In this document: positions 1 to 12,016 of the stretch, piece after piece
Position numbering within the stretch: the stretch's first letter is position 1
Layout of the letters: each line of letters begins with the position of its first letter
Source: Bimuria novae-zelandiae CBS 107.79
Taxonomy: Eukaryota > Ascomycota > Dothideomycetes > Pleosporales > Didymosphaeriaceae
Length of the DNA stretch: 64,000 bases
Direction: 5' to 3'
NCBI GenBank assembly: GCA_010015655.1
Contig: ML976719.1
Coordinates: forward strand, 342,623-406,622
Position numbers and translations under genes: made by a program
The notes under the pieces: generated by a model
What the model saw: only the letters and a program-made list of their open reading frames with translations
Database searches by the model: none
What the model was told of the DNA's origin: nothing

Positions 1-798
1 GGCTGTAAACAGCGCTAGTGCAGGATGGGTAGTCGCATCTCAACAGAGGTGAGGCGCCACTATAAGTGGGGAAAGGGAGACTCCAAACCGTGACAAAAAC
101 ACTATGTCAAATCAGCCGACCCGACCCGGGCCCCAGCGGCTGCGTATCATCACGTGACGCATTTCGTGCAGCTGCCAGCTGATGAGTTCCCTAAGTGATG
201 TTTAGTCTACCAAAGTGCCCTAAAATTTATGAGCTACATGTAGGTTGCGGATGACCACACAACTGAGTTCCCTCACTGCGTCAACACTCCTGGAAGGGAA
301 TCCAGGCGTGGGTCTAATTACTGAAGGATGCGGATGGCACAGTCGCGTAAGATTGGCAAGCATCGCGCGCATGGCGAGCTCTTGGTAGCAAGGCGAGAGA
401 TCAAAGGCTGATAGCCTTGTACGGCTCGCCCTTCCCCGTCCATAGCATAAAAACCGGTAAATCAAAAGGGATTATGTAATTGGTTCTTGCATCAGCTTTA
501 GCATCTTTTATCGGTTACGTGCAGTGCCAACCTTCGAAGATTTCCTGTTATGGTTTAGTGACAGCAGATATGTATGCAGGCACCGGATCACAGCCCTCCT
601 ACGCCTCAAGCAGAACGCCAAATTCTTGTTGCACAACCATTGTTAAAAGTCGCCGCTGTTTTCGCCTGCAAAGCGCATAGACTTGTTCCTACTTCACTCC
701 AACACCAAATCAATAACCCATCATCGACCCTTGCGCTTATTCAGCCAACGAGGAACAGCGATCTCCCAGCGCCTCTAATAGTGGAGCATGGCCTCAAC
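1..798. other. Non-coding left edge
   Basis: No convincing gene is visible. The open frames here are short, have no recognisable domain and show no splice-site support. The only structure found is a 56-bp dispersed repeat at 256-311, which recurs at 17944-17999. Confidence 0.5.
256..311 (+). repeat. Dispersed 56-bp repeat, copy 1
   Basis: This stretch matches 17944-17999 at 52 of 56 positions in the same orientation, and the flanks are not clearly related. Two of the four differences are RIP-type in copy 2 (TCAAC to TTAAC, CTGG to CTAG). It could be the end of a small transposon or a solo LTR fragment; no family was recognised. Confidence 0.75.
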
Positions 799-1069
799 AT
801 GATGGCGCGTTTCGAACGAAACGAATCCGCGTTCATCTTCGGACTCTTGCAGACAGCCTTCGCGGCTCTAGCTGTTGTCCTCAGAATCTTGACGCTCGTC
901 GCTGGAATCATGCGTTTGACGCACAGCTACAGGAAGTATGCGAGGCGCCGTCGGGAACGCGAGCTCGTTTTTGAGCTGGAAGCCCAAATTCCTGAGGTAT
1001 GTATGAACCCGAAGTGAGCATGGGGAAGAGTCGATTAACGAACGGCGATAGAGACATCGAGCGTTATGA
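799..1069 (+). CDS. Putative small membrane-associated protein, two exons
   Basis: Exon 1 is 799-996 and exon 2 is 1052-1069, giving about 71 residues; an in-frame ATG further upstream at 574 would lengthen it. The start has a good context (CAACATGATGG). The intron has a strong donor (GAG|GTATGT), a TTAAC-like branch point and a TAG acceptor. Residues 10-40 form a hydrophobic helix (AFIFGLLQTAFAALAVVLRI and onward), followed by a basic stretch (RKYARRRRERE) and an acidic end. No family was recognised. A similar arrangement is seen at 4772-5068. Existence as a gene is an inference from splice signals and the composition of the frame. Confidence 0.3.
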
Positions 1070-1849
1070 AGAAGTGTGACGGTTATGAGGAGACGCGGAT
1101 TACTAGTGCTACTTCCTTATCTTATTAAGCACCTCTTACCTTAACAGGATTATAGATACGTTATATAAATAGACCCTACTGCTTGCCCGTGGAGAGCGCA
1201 GCAGCAACATAACACAACACAATAAAACAACACAATACAACAATACACTTTTTATCTTGATTGAGCTACTCTACATGATCTTTTGCTTCACTACATTCAC
1301 CGCAACAAGAAGCGTGGGGGAAAGTAACGTCGCAGCAGTGTCAACTGGAGTGGAGGGCATGGCAGGAGTATCGTTGCCCTCACAGAGCATACACCGCATA
1401 GACTGAGTCTCGGCACAGGCGGGAGTAAATGCCCATCCCAATACTTGACGTGTCACCTGACACCGTTCGTTGATAGCTTGGTCTATGAATTTCAAAGTCT
1501 TCTTATTGCGCGCACCCTCTCCTAATGTTTCGTAACAGAAAAGAATCTTGATGTCATAGTGCTCGAAGAAATTCAGGACTCAGCAGTAATCTGTCAAAAT
1601 CTGCTTGTTTGCTCGGTTGGCAAGGTCCAGGATATTTGTTAGCCAACGTCAAAACTCTAGAATGTTCAACTATGTCGTTACACGGTCATGTGACATTGCT
1701 GATCTGGAATCTTCTAGATACTCTACTCCATGTATATAACCACTCCGACTTTATTAGATAGCGATCAACCAGTTCGTCATTCTGTTGTTCGCCCACAATA
1801 TTCCTATTAGGCGATACCGGCTGTGTGCGAATAACAGAGTCGCGTGATA
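1070..1849. other. Degraded region with possible NLR-type fossil on minus strand
   Basis: No intact gene. On the minus strand, 1660-1271 reads as a decayed protein with the pattern ILTDYC-stop-VLNFFEHYDIKILFCYETLGEG. This resembles the linker between the hydrolase-like N-terminus and the NACHT domain of fungal NLR/ankyrin proteins (aspartate, then F..YET). The resemblance is weak and rests on memory of the family. Confidence 0.25.
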
Positions 1850-2262
1850 CTCTGTTTACCTCGCGGGACCCAACGACCGCTCAATCGAACAGAGTTTATC
1901 CTGGAAGCATGCAAAATCTAGTAAGAGATCTGGTCCTCTCTCTGTACTCCTTGTATCAACTCTCCGGTTTGAGTCAACCCCCATTGCTCGAGATAGCGCA
2001 ACTATGATCTCAGCACGCTCAGAACCCCCCATCTGTTGCGCGTGCCACAAGATGTCATTTCCATCAATGTCTTTTTGGTGCAGATCGAATGTTGTTTGTA
2101 GTCAAGCAGTACCTCAACGACATAGGTATGATTTTTGCGTACAGCAATTTGAAGCAGCGCTCCCAGCTGGTGTAATTCGTGTGAGGGCAGTGCGTGCTTG
2201 CAGAAGAATTCGACTGTCTCGTGCTTTCCGGCGATTACCGCACACGTGACCGGCGTCGGGAG
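1850..2262 (-). pseudogene. Ankyrin-repeat protein fossil
   Basis: Read on the minus strand from about 2262 downward, the sequence shows ankyrin-like units: AVIAGKHETVEFF, then LGALLQIAVRKNHTYVVEVLLD, then after a frameshift KDIDGNDILWHAQQMGGSERAEIIVAL. The G-x-T/I-x-V-x-x-L-L spacing is typical of ankyrin helices. The frame changes within the block and stops follow, so it is a remnant. It may belong with the possible NLR-type fragment just downstream on the same strand. Confidence 0.5.
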
Positions 2263-2419
2263 CCCAGAGTCTGATAAGCTCTGTATGGATAGAGGAAGCG
2301 ACTGGTCAAAGTCTTTCTCTCATAATCGTTTACATAAGCTAGCTGACCGGGATCCTGATCACCCGGGGTTGCTGATCACCCACCAAATTGGCCACCCCTC
2401 AGAAAAAATCGTGTTTATT

Positions 2420-3260
2420 TTATTAACCTAGTTATAATTACTACTCTATATATAGAGATTAAAAAATTTTAGCTACTATTTTAATTATTACTCTTTTAGC
2501 TTTTTTCTCTACTACTTAACTATTATTTTATAAAGCTAAATGGTTAGACGCCTGCTTTATTATTATAATTATATTTATATTTATAAAGTATTAATTTAGG
2601 TCTACACGAACTTTTTTTATAGCTATTAAAACTTAAAAGCCTTAAATTAACTATAAAGTCTTTTATTCTTTATTTTAAGTTTTGCTACTTATATATTTAT
2701 AAGTATAATTGCCTTACCTGCTTTATAAAAGAGCTAATAAGTCTTATAACTTACTCTCTTATTCTTATAAAGCTTTTACTAAGCCACGTAAAGATTATAA
2801 GGGCTATAAGGAGTAAAAAGGTAGTTTTTAATATATAATTAAGGCTATTTTTAGCGTAGTAGCGTAATAGGCCTCTAAGTTACTTAAGATAAGTTAATTA
2901 CTTATTTAATATTTAATAGATAAATGCCTGTAGTAGCCTATCTTACTTATATAACTCTTTTAGTAATTACTTTCTCTCTAGCTATATCGGAGGCAGAAAT
3001 AAAATATTTCTTTTTAATAGGTGCTACTTATTTAGGTAAGATAGTTTTTAAATCTAACTTTAATAAGATGTCTTTACTCCTGAGAAAATAGAGAGATCTA
3101 GAGACTATAGAATATATAAAGAATAAGGAGATATAAATAGAAGCTAAACTTTATTCTATTTATAAAGCTATAGAAATTTTAAGTTAATATAACTATTATA
3201 ATTATCTAGGATTAACATCCTCCAGTAATTACGTAATAAAGCTATATTAGGCAGAAACAC
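2420..3260. mobile_element. RIP-mutated transposon remnant, family unknown
   Basis: The base composition drops abruptly to AT-rich DNA that is nearly free of CA and TG while CpG persists (gcgtag, acgtaa). That is the RIP signature of a former repeat. All frames are full of TAA and TAG. No protein motif and no inverted or direct terminal repeats were found at the edges, so the class is unknown. Confidence 0.75.
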
Positions 3261-3439
3261 GCAACGTAGCTATTTAACCCTTACAGTATATCAAGAAGTC
3301 GCTAGCAGAAGTTAGTCCACGCATCGATACTCAGGCTCAGTTTGCGTCTCACATCTTCTGTATCCCTTCAAGGTTGGGACATAACTATACTTCTTGCGGA
3401 GCACCCGTTGAAGTCGCTTGAAACGGCTTCGTGTAATGG

Positions 3440-3660
3440 AGTTGCACTTCGTGCGCGCCAGAACAGGACTGAGCATATGCCAGGTTGCTTGAATCGGCGT
3501 GACCCGCTAAATGAACGAAACTGTTCGAAGATGGCTGCATTCTTCGTCTTGCTAGTTGGCGCTCTGAGCAGACCAGACCGCGCTGTCTACATCGCTCACA
3601 GGGTTCGTGCGGAAACGGGAGTTGACCAGGTCGGCACTTGCAGGATGCTAGCATGCTCAA
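3440..3660 (-). pseudogene. Possible fragment of a Zn2Cys6 regulator
   Basis: On the minus strand a frame reads CRPGQLPFPHEPCERCRQRG followed by LVCSERQLARRR. The C-x2-C-x6-C spacing with flanking basic residues is the second half of a fungal Zn2Cys6 cluster. The first half (C-x2-C-x6-C) was not found upstream, and the downstream side runs into the RIP-mutated block at about 3.26 kb. It is best read as a truncated relic. The match is short, so chance cannot be excluded. Confidence 0.3.
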
Positions 3661-3714
3661 CAATTGGATGTTATCTGATACACCTTCTGTTTGTCTATCC
3701 GACAGCGCTGACAT

Positions 3715-4771
3715 TTCAATTTATCTTGTACTCTTCCTGGTTTTCGACCTTGGCGCCGTTTTGGGAGTACGCTTGGTGGCATGGAGACAATTGGGGGAGG
3801 GGATCGATCCAGTGATTTTCGTAGATACGACACAGATAATAGTCACAGAAAGTAGCTATTCGCAAACGAAAAAGCTCGAGCAGTTTCCAACTGCGCTCCT
3901 GCGCTACCTGGGACGAAGCGTGGCCTGGTCATGTCCCACCGCTGCCTGAGGCGGTACTGCGTCTTATGGCGCCCAAAAAGCTTCTGCGGGGAAGTAGGCC
4001 TGCAGGGCCGCAGGCCACAGCCTGCAACTGTACGGATCGCAACTCGAACGTATTCAAGCGAGCCCCTTGGGATAGGTAACATTGCATTGCAACCTCGACC
4101 AATTGCGCAAGATTCGCAAGTACCCCCTGTCCGGAAGCTTTTAGACGTACACAGCCTTGTACGACTCACTCGAATGGAGCGTGCATGATCTTGTGAGCTT
4201 CCAATCAACGTTAAATCGCAACTGGGGAAGGAAACTCGCATCCCCGGAGCATGGCACATTCGCATATTTGGAGCACATCCCCATGCATAGTCCAACAGTG
4301 CACCAAACGCTCCTGTGATGTTCTCATGACATGCGGGCTGAGTACATGGACCAAGTTACGCAACTGGATCCCCGAAGGATGACATGCACTTGCGGGCGGT
4401 ATTGACTACAACAAAGCGAGATCATCGAATGACGCTCCAATCCTCCAAATCCCCGTCGCAAGTTATCATGTTGACCTCTCTTGCCGAATCGTTTGGCGAC
4501 TTCAAAGGAAGAAGGCAGCTCGCAAGGCTTGCTCGGTCGGAATTGGTACATAAGGTGGCACTCGGTCCGCTAGATTCTGTGCCGTCACATAATTTCCCGC
4601 TGTTCTTTGAATGAAAAGCTGGAAGCGATTTGAAAAATTATTGCGACCATTGGTGAGCTCTTTGCCGGCCGTACACAGTGCTGCCGTGGAGTGTGAAGCT
4701 AATGGAGCAAGGAAGGAACTGATAGGCAAGGCTCTCCGTTCGGAGATGAAGCAGGAGTCGACTTCGATACC
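3715..4771. other. About 1 kb without a supported gene
   Basis: Several short frames exist on both strands but none has a domain, good splice signals or a clear start. Nothing else was seen. Confidence 0.45.
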
Positions 4772-5068
4772 ATGGGTTCAGAATGGTCATATGCGCTCGA
4801 GATTGCCCAAACAGTGTTTGCAGCAATCTCAGCATATGTAGCAGTGATTGACCTCGGCGTCAAGATCTGGTTTCATTGGAGAAAGGTACGGGGCCAGACT
4901 CGTGGAGTGGGGGCGGCATAGAAGATAAGAGGTTGAGAGCAAGGACAGCTGGGTATGTGAGTGGTTTTGCCCTGATCAGAGTGTCTTCGTGTCTCATAAA
5001 TGCAGCAACATCGACGCATATACATGTGGCTCATCTTCGTTCCGCTGGCGCATCGTGAGGCGCTGTAA
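4772..5068 (+). CDS. Putative small hydrophobic protein, two exons
   Basis: Exon 1 is 4772-4885 and exon 2 is 5006-5068, giving 58 residues. The start context is ATACCATGG. The donor is AAG|GTACGG and the acceptor is ATGCAG; both ends are phase 0 and the frame closes at TAA. Exon 1 is a hydrophobic helix (YALEIAQTVFAAISAYVAVI) followed by LGVKIWFHWRK; exon 2 has a second hydrophobic stretch (IYMWLIFVPLA). No family was recognised. The QTVFAA motif resembles QTAFAA in the small frame at 799, so the two may be related. Confidence 0.3.
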
Positions 5069-5425
5069 CCTAGCCCGAGTAACAATTGATGCATGAAACT
5101 TTTCCATGACAAAGGAGTAGCTCTAGTGATGGCGGAATGCCGGTGAATGTCTAAAGATGATGATCGCGTATGAGTGATGGAGAGGAAGCGGGCCACCCGT
5201 CTAGGAAGGGGCGCTCGGGCCGCGCGACAGGGATGACATCACTCGTTAATGTGCGATATCCACACGAAGCAGGAACGCCCCAGGCTGGCCATTATCTGCC
5301 TCCGCCTTCGTCTTCGCCATGTCGCCCAGCTGCCGGTAACACGTTAGCCTCTATTAACAACACACCAAATGGCCAGTCTGAGCGTGCTAACCGTCAGCCC
5401 ACCAGAAAGCTGACTTTGACTGCAG
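5069..5425. other. Upstream region of the PTEN-type gene, unresolved first exon
   Basis: The first coding base certain for the phosphatase is 5426, just after an acceptor (GACTGCAG) with a CTGAC branch point. No ATG lies in frame between the upstream stop at 5417 and that acceptor, so the initiator must be in this stretch. ATG 5369 (reading MASLS) is one candidate, but its donor would be the poor GTGCTA. Another GT at 5336 gives the wrong phase. Confidence 0.5.
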
Positions 5426-7233
5426 GCGTCGCTTCTTCGCCAAATTGTGGCGGGTCCCAGGGCGAGGCACGCAGAGGCTGGCCTTGATCTCTGCTACGTC
5501 ACCGACAACAGTGAGCTGAAGGTTGTACTATACACCGAAAAACCAAAGCTAACAATATTCCAGTTATCGCCACCTCAGGCCCCAGTGGCACTTACCCCCA
5601 GCGCGCCTACCGCAACCCGCTCGATGCGCTCGTCAAGTTTCTCGACTCCAAGCACGGCGAAGACTGGGCCATATGGGAGTTCCGCGCCGAAGGGACGGGC
5701 TACCCCGACTCAGAGGTCTACAACCGCGTCTACCACTACCCGTTCCCCGACCACCATCCCCCGCCTTTCGCCCTCATACCGAACATCATGGCCTCGATGC
5801 GCAACTGGCTCCACGAGAAGGAGGGCAGGGCTGTCGTGGTGCACTGCAAAGCCGGTAAGGGAAGGAGCGGCACGGCCAGTTGCAGCTACCTGATCAGTGA
5901 AGAAGGCTGGTCGGTGGAGAAGGCGCTACAGAGATTCACAGAGCGCAGGATGAGGCCCAACATGGGAAAAGGCGTCAGCATCCCGAGCCAGCTTAGGTGG
6001 ATCGGATACGTTCAACGGTGGGCTCAGCATGGCAAGATTTATGTCGAACGGCAGGTGGAGATATTAGAAGTCCACTGCTGGGGCCTAAGAGACGGGGTCA
6101 AGATCCAGATCGAGGGCTTTGTGGAGGACGGGAAGCGCATCAAACGGTTTCACACATTCACTCGCGAGGAGCGTGAGATTGTCAGAGGCGAGGTCAAGAC
6201 TACGACCATGGCCCAGGCAGTGCGGGAAGTCATGTACAAGAACGGCCTAGGGCTTCCCGTGAGCAAAGCATCGAGTGCGAAGGAGAAGGCCGAAGCGAAG
6301 GCCGAAAGCGAGGAAGATGCTTTCAAACGCGCAAACCAGACTTCGCTCGACGGTGCTGCGGCGAGCAAAGAGGAAGAGGTGACGGATGGTGACGTCGTTT
6401 ACCGTCCTGCGAAGCGCATCGTCCTACCCACGAACGACATCAATCTCGACATTGAGCGTCGCAACAAGGCTGCGTTTGATGTGACCATGGTAACTGCTGT
6501 CGCTCACGTCTGGTTTAACATCTTCTTCGAAGGAAACGGACCCGAGCAGAACGGCATCCCTGACGATTCGGGCGTATTCAAGATTAGCTGGGATGCCATG
6601 GACGGCATTAAGGGTTCCTCTAGGAAAGGAACCCAAGCATTCGAAAAGATTGCCGTCGTATGGAAAGCCCTACCGTCCGAGGAGGGAAAGCGCGGGATAG
6701 TTATTACCGAGCCAAAACAGGGCGAACAAGTGAAACAGTCTTCACCCGCCGACTGGAAGGGCGAGCTTCATGTTACCCCTAGCGAAGGCAAGGATATCGG
6801 CATGCGTATCTCCAGCCCAACCGATTCCAATACAGACGTCAGCAGGACGAGCAGCGTCAAGAGCCAAATCGTGGACCCTCCTGTGCTCCCCAAACCGGGC
6901 CGGACAAGTGACGATAGTGATACAAAGGACGTTAATTCACATTTCCCGGATGGAGAGGATGTTGGTGGGCCTAGTGGCGGGAGCGGAAGCGGGCCGAGCT
7001 CTGTCGCCCCCTCATCGCCAAGCCAATTTGATGGTACAGGGAACCGGTCGAATGAAGCTGCCGGAGAGCGGGTACAGTCTCCAGAGTCGCACACGAACCT
7101 AATGGAGGGTATTGTCAGCGGTGTGCAGCACATTGCGACCGACGATCTCCCTGATGGCCGGCCAGAGCGGGAGATGAAAGATGCGAAAGAGCACCACCTG
7201 TTCCACCTGAGCAAGAAGGACACCAGCTCGTGA
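5426..7233 (+). CDS. PTEN-type dual-specificity/lipid phosphatase (Tep1-like)
   Basis: PTEN-family enzymes dephosphorylate phosphatidylinositol 3,4,5-trisphosphate and some phosphoproteins at membranes. Exons are 5426-5510 and 5564-7233 (intron GTGAGC..CTAACAATATTCCAG). About 584 residues are seen, with the initiator exon upstream not fixed. The N-terminus ASLLRQIVAGPRARHAEAG then LDLCYVTDN matches fungal PTEN homologues. The catalytic P-loop HCKAGKGRSG has its cysteine at residue 123 of the visible part, almost the place of human PTEN Cys124; it is the PTEN loop except Ser for Thr. An upstream YHYPFPDHHPPP gives the general-acid Asp. A C2-like part follows (residues 190-330). The last 200 residues are Ser/Gly/Pro-rich and probably disordered. 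Confidence 0.93.
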
Positions 7234-8549
7234 CCCGGTGCATTGCATGTCGGTATCAGCGTTTAGATGACCAGTCATATACATCCTTCCAGGTCAGTAA
7301 AGTCGGGTACGCGCTATCACACGCGCTTCGGGAGCATTCTGATGCGTGGGCTGGTCGGATTAGCGTATGGCGTGTGCTCACACACCAACTTGCATGGTAT
7401 GGACGCATGGACAAGGCGTTGGCATCACGGATGGATAGAACAGCCTTGGAGGGGAACGGTTCATTTTGTACAACATCGTTGCGGGACATTGATTTGCACT
7501 ATACCACCTGTTCAGCAGGATCCACGATGCGGAGACCGGTACGAATACATTACGCTTTTCTCAATAATGTTCCTGGCCTACACTTATTTGCTCCCTCCTG
7601 TGTCCTTCTCGTGTTGTCAGCGTCGTTTCGCCTCACTTTCGCCGTTTGCAGTCGAGGCGGTGAAGGCCGTCAGCCGAACGGAGCTAGCGCATGCGCATGT
7701 GCATCGAATCACTCGAACACACGCTCAGTTGTGCTCCCACGAACTCGTCGAATCCAATGAGAACAATCTTGGTATGGTTAGGAAGATAATCCCAACGATT
7801 AGATTCCCGGACCCGACCGTTTAGATGGTGCTCTAGCGAGTAAGGTCGGCCTATGAGAAGGCTGCACCCGTTTTATTCGTACACATAGTGACAAGCATGC
7901 AACGCGGCGTCGTTTAGCTCTTGCACGTCGCTGTTCTCCACGGCGTCGACGCGGAAGTCTATGCGGGCCTAGGGCCCTATAAATGGACCTCGCCCGTCGG
8001 CCAGCATTGCACCTGATTCAAGCATTGCGTTCCGTCAGACGGAGGAAGAAACGGTGGAAGAGATATTGTCGCAATTTTTATCTATAAAAGTATTGTCGGA
8101 GTGAGCGAGTGGCGCGTGTGGTCTGCAGAAAGGGTGAAGAGGCTGAGCACAACCATTGTAGCCATTGGCGGAGAGTTCACCGGTTTCTGCACCTTTTCAG
8201 ACTTCAGCCTCGTTTTCGCAATCTACTCCCATCAGGCAGACGGATTCTGTTGACGATAGCTCTTACAGCTGGTGGCCAATGTGCGACCAGCCTCTGCAGA
8301 ATCTTAGGGTTACCCAGCTCAGCAACGCGCTTTTACGAGTGGATTGGCTACTCATCTCCACCCTCTTCGACCACCCGTTCTAGGCAGTATTATTGAGCAT
8401 ATTTCCCTCACCGGCGGTGTTTGCAGCGCTTGGACTACTATCTATATAGTCCACATTCTAGCAGCCTTTCAAAGTTCATCGGCATCAGCACCTTCTTCTG
8501 GGCAAAGACATCGAATTCTCACCATCGATACACCATCATATAAGTGCAC
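7234..8549. other. Intergenic, promoter side of the AAA+ ATPase gene
   Basis: Open frames of up to 185 codons occur but have biased, domain-free translations and no splice support. Two TATA-like boxes lie at about 7977 (CCCTATAAATGG) and 8081 (TCTATAAAAG), the second about 470 bases before the chosen ATG. A leader intron is possible. Confidence 0.5.
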
Positions 8550-11500
8550 ATGAACGATTCAGGCACATCAAGTACTCGCACCATCAAAACATCAACTACG
8601 CACAAGCTTTCTTCAACAGGTTTATCGTCACCAGTCTTGATACCTACACCTACATCCACTGAGGAACCAGAACCTGACGATTCCGTGCTCATGGAGGCTG
8701 AGTCAAGCAAAGCTGCGGGGGAGGCCGCCAATTCTGCGTCACAGGATACGCAAATACCGACCCCACCATCCGAGGAGGCCGGCAACAAGGCCGCTAAGTC
8801 CAGACCTGCGGATACGAAGTCGAAGCCCAAATCAGGCAAGAAGTCGACACAGATAAGTAAGAAGAACGAGAAGAATGACAAGCGCACGGCGAAGAAAAAT
8901 CACAAAGAGGATACTAGTTCGGAGTCAGAGTTGAGCCATGAGAGCGACAGCGACGATGAGAGCAGCGAGGATGAGCGCGCTAAGAAGAAGAAAAAAGCGA
9001 AGGTTGCAGTAAAGAAGGCAACTGAAAAGAAGAAGACCAAGTTGAATGCTACAGCGAAAGCGAAGAAGGGAAAGGGTAGGAAGGTCGAGTCGAGCGATGA
9101 GTCTCAATCTGAGGGTAGCGAGAGCGATAGCAGCAGCGAGTCGGAGTCGGAACACGAAAAGGTCAAGCGCAAGAAGAAATCTAAGGCTAGGGCGAAGAAT
9201 AAGAGTGAGTGTCGACTATTCTTTCCACATGGGATCCGCAAGTCGGGCATTACCGATTACTAACATGTACCACTAGACAAGAAGTACAAGATCTCGACCG
9301 AGGAGAGTTCATCTTCGTCTTCGTCCTCATCATCGGACACCGACTCAGAGGCTGAGAAGAAGAAGAAGAAGCGCAAGAAGGCTAAGGCTAAGGCAAAAGC
9401 CAATGTAGCGAAGAAGAGGAGCAAAAAAGCAAAAGCTGTTCTGAGCGACTCCTCGGCCTCGTCAACGGACACTGAGGTGGATAGTACAGCTGCCACCGAA
9501 GCTACCAGTGTGACGTCGGCCGAAGACACCGCCTTAGTCGGGGCGAAGAAGGCTGCGATAGCGCAATTACAGGCGGCACAAACAGCGCAGAGTGCCATGA
9601 CGCAGCCTGACCTTGCCGCTCTGGCGAAGTTGCTCGAGGGAACGAACGCCGTCGCCGCGACCAATGCCCAAGTTCAAATTCAACCCAAGAAGAATGCCTT
9701 GGAGTTCAAGCGTGTAGACCAAGTCTGGGACTCCAAGATCCGCGACTACAAGTATACCGAGAGCGTAGAAGAAGTCAAAGATGAGTTTGACTGCGTATTC
9801 ACCGTGCGTCGGAGATTCGGATGGGACAACAAGTACCTTGAGACTATGGTCGATATCAAGTCTAAGGTGCTGCGTGGCATACTGCAGGAAGTCTTTAAAG
9901 ATTGCAAGAGTGTTAGTTTGGTGGAAGACAAGCCGAGCATTCACCCGCACTTCCTGTTCCACTACTACGACGAGATCAAGACGTACGTCAAGAAACCCCT
10001 GAAGTTACAGCTGAAGAAGGCGAAGAAGAGAAAGGAGAGGAAGACGATCGAGCAGCAGATTAGGCAGGGTCAGCTGATGTTGAAGTACATTGACGAAGAT
10101 TATGAGCAGACCAGGAAGAAATTGAAGTCGATGCTCAAAGCAGGTACGTACAGGATCGTTCGCCATAAAGTCAATGCTTTTAGTGGCGTATGATAACTCC
10201 CGCTGCTGACCACACTCTCAGGCACTATCACATATGACCTTGTGTGGGCCCTTTTCAAGCCCAACACCATTGCCTACACTCCCACCTACGGCAACAAAGA
10301 CGACCCCCGCTGCTTCAAAGTCGACTACTGTTACGAGCAAGAAAATTGGATGACCGACGAGAAGAACTGGATGATCGAAGGCCGCTACCTTGAATACGAC
10401 GGCAAGGTGTTCGGCTTCGGCGAACACTACGTCGCCATCCGACAGTTCCGCGGCTCCAGGAAGATCGCCAACCTCAGCGCCTATCCACTCGAATTCCACG
10501 AGGATCCCGAGAAGCTGACAGAGCTGCTGATCGAGCGCGGAAAGAAGTTTGTGAGCTTGCGGGGCATGAAATACATGAGGCATGATGGGCTGGGATACGT
10601 TAAGCACAAGAATACGGTGCGGAAAAATCACATCAATGGGAGGGTGATGATCGATCCGGCGATCTTTAGGAGGCTGATTCCAAATTATCCGTTGAGCTAC
10701 ATTAAGCATGTAAGTTCTTTCTCTCAACTCAGACCTTTTGACGTGCGAGGACTTCATGCTAACAAACATTTTCTTCAGGACGAGCTCGGTCAAGATGACG
10801 ACGAGGAAGATGAGGACTCGGATTGTGGCTGTGACTCTGGCTCAGGTGGCGAGTCTGAGGAGGAGCGACCCAAGATGCGCACCATCATGTGGCGCGACAA
10901 GTCCGGCAAGCGGCGCGCCATCCGCGTTCCCAATGAAGACGACGCGGAGGACATCACAGCGCAAAAGCTCGACACCGTCTCCGACGACGACGACGATATC
11001 AAACACGTCTTCACCGAAGAAGAGCTCCTCATCGCGTCGCCCGTCGTCCTTGGCTTTGCCTTCTCCGAAAAGACCTGGCTCGAGTTCTCCCTTCTAGGAA
11101 TCAGCGAGATCAAATGGCAGCCCCAAGCTTTCGAAAGCCTCGTCCTCCCCGCGCAGATCAAGCAGAACCTCAAGGGCCTCGTAAGTAGCCACCGGTTCAA
11201 CGCCGCGAAGACGATCGACGACGTCATCGTGGGCAAGGGCAAGGGGCTCAACGTCGTCCTGCACGGCCCGCCTGGCGTAGGTAAAACGCTCACCGGCGAG
11301 TCAATTGCAGAGTTCCTGCGCTGCCCGCTGTACATGGTGTCCTCGGGCGAGCTGGGCACCAGCGCCGGAAAGCTCGAACAAGACCTCAACCGCATCATGG
11401 AGATCACGCACGCGTGGGGCGCCATCTTGTTGCTCGATGAGGCAGACGTCTTCTTGGAGGCGCGCCAGCCGCACGATATCCACCGCAACGCGTTGGTCTC

Positions 11501-12016
11501 CGTGTTCCTGCGCCTCACCGAGTACTATCAGGGTATCTTGTTCTTGACGACGAACCGCATCGCGACGTTCGACGAGGCGTTCCAGTCGAGGATCCACATG
11601 GGTATACGATACGAGCAGCTGTCGGTGCAGTCGAGGAAGAAGATCTGGATGCATTATGTGAGCCAGGTGCTTGCGATGGACGACGGCGAGGGCAAGACGC
11701 GGGCATTCGCCGATAGCGACTTCGATGAGCTCAGCAGGAAAGTTTTGAATGGGCGGCAGGTGAGTATACCCTTGTGCAGCAGAGAGCGGCCACTGCGAGC
11801 GGCGGCTGCGGCTGCGGCAACCGCGTGGCTTCTTGTTTTGGTTGACAGGGCTAACGTGCGGTGCAGATCAAGAACGCGGTCAAGACTAGCCAGGCCATCG
11901 CCCTCTCAGAGAAGGGCGTATTCGGCATGGACTATGTCAAGCGCATCATGGAGTCGCACGAGACTTTCGAGGAGGACATGAGAGGTGGACGTGGGCACCA
12001 GAACCTGTACAATTAA
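8550..12016 (+). CDS. AAA+ ATPase with charged disordered N-terminus
   Basis: Exons 8550-9204, 9277-10143, 10222-10709, 10779-11759 and 11867-12016 join in frame to 1046 residues; each intron has a GTNNGT-type donor, and CTAAC/CTGAC branch points are visible in several. Residues 1-340 are low-complexity blocks of Lys and of Ser/Glu/Asp, probably disordered. A conserved N-terminal block follows (VWDSKIRDYKYTESVEEVKD through WALFKPNT and NHINGRVMIDPAIFRR), resembling the uncharacterised DUF7025 domain that precedes many fungal AAA domains. After an acidic linker come Walker A GPPGVGKT (833-840) and Walker B LLLDEAD (Asp890, Glu891). These proteins are common in filamentous fungi; the substrate is unknown. 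ATG 8550 is the first in-frame ATG. Confidence 0.9.

Noticed and set aside
1662..1800. Possible solo LTR (TGTTCAAC...CCCACA)
   Set aside because: No target-site duplication and no second copy in the window.
6768..7223. 151-codon minus-strand frame
   Set aside because: Exact shadow of the Ser/Gly/Pro-rich tail of the phosphatase on the plus strand.
7267..7824. 185-codon open frame downstream of the PTEN-type gene
   Set aside because: Composition is not protein-like, it overlaps other long frames, and it has no domain or splice support. It lies in the 3' flank and intergenic DNA.
10790..11518. 242-codon minus-strand frame
   Set aside because: Shadow of the AAA+ domain; the plus strand has Walker A and B and clean splice sites.
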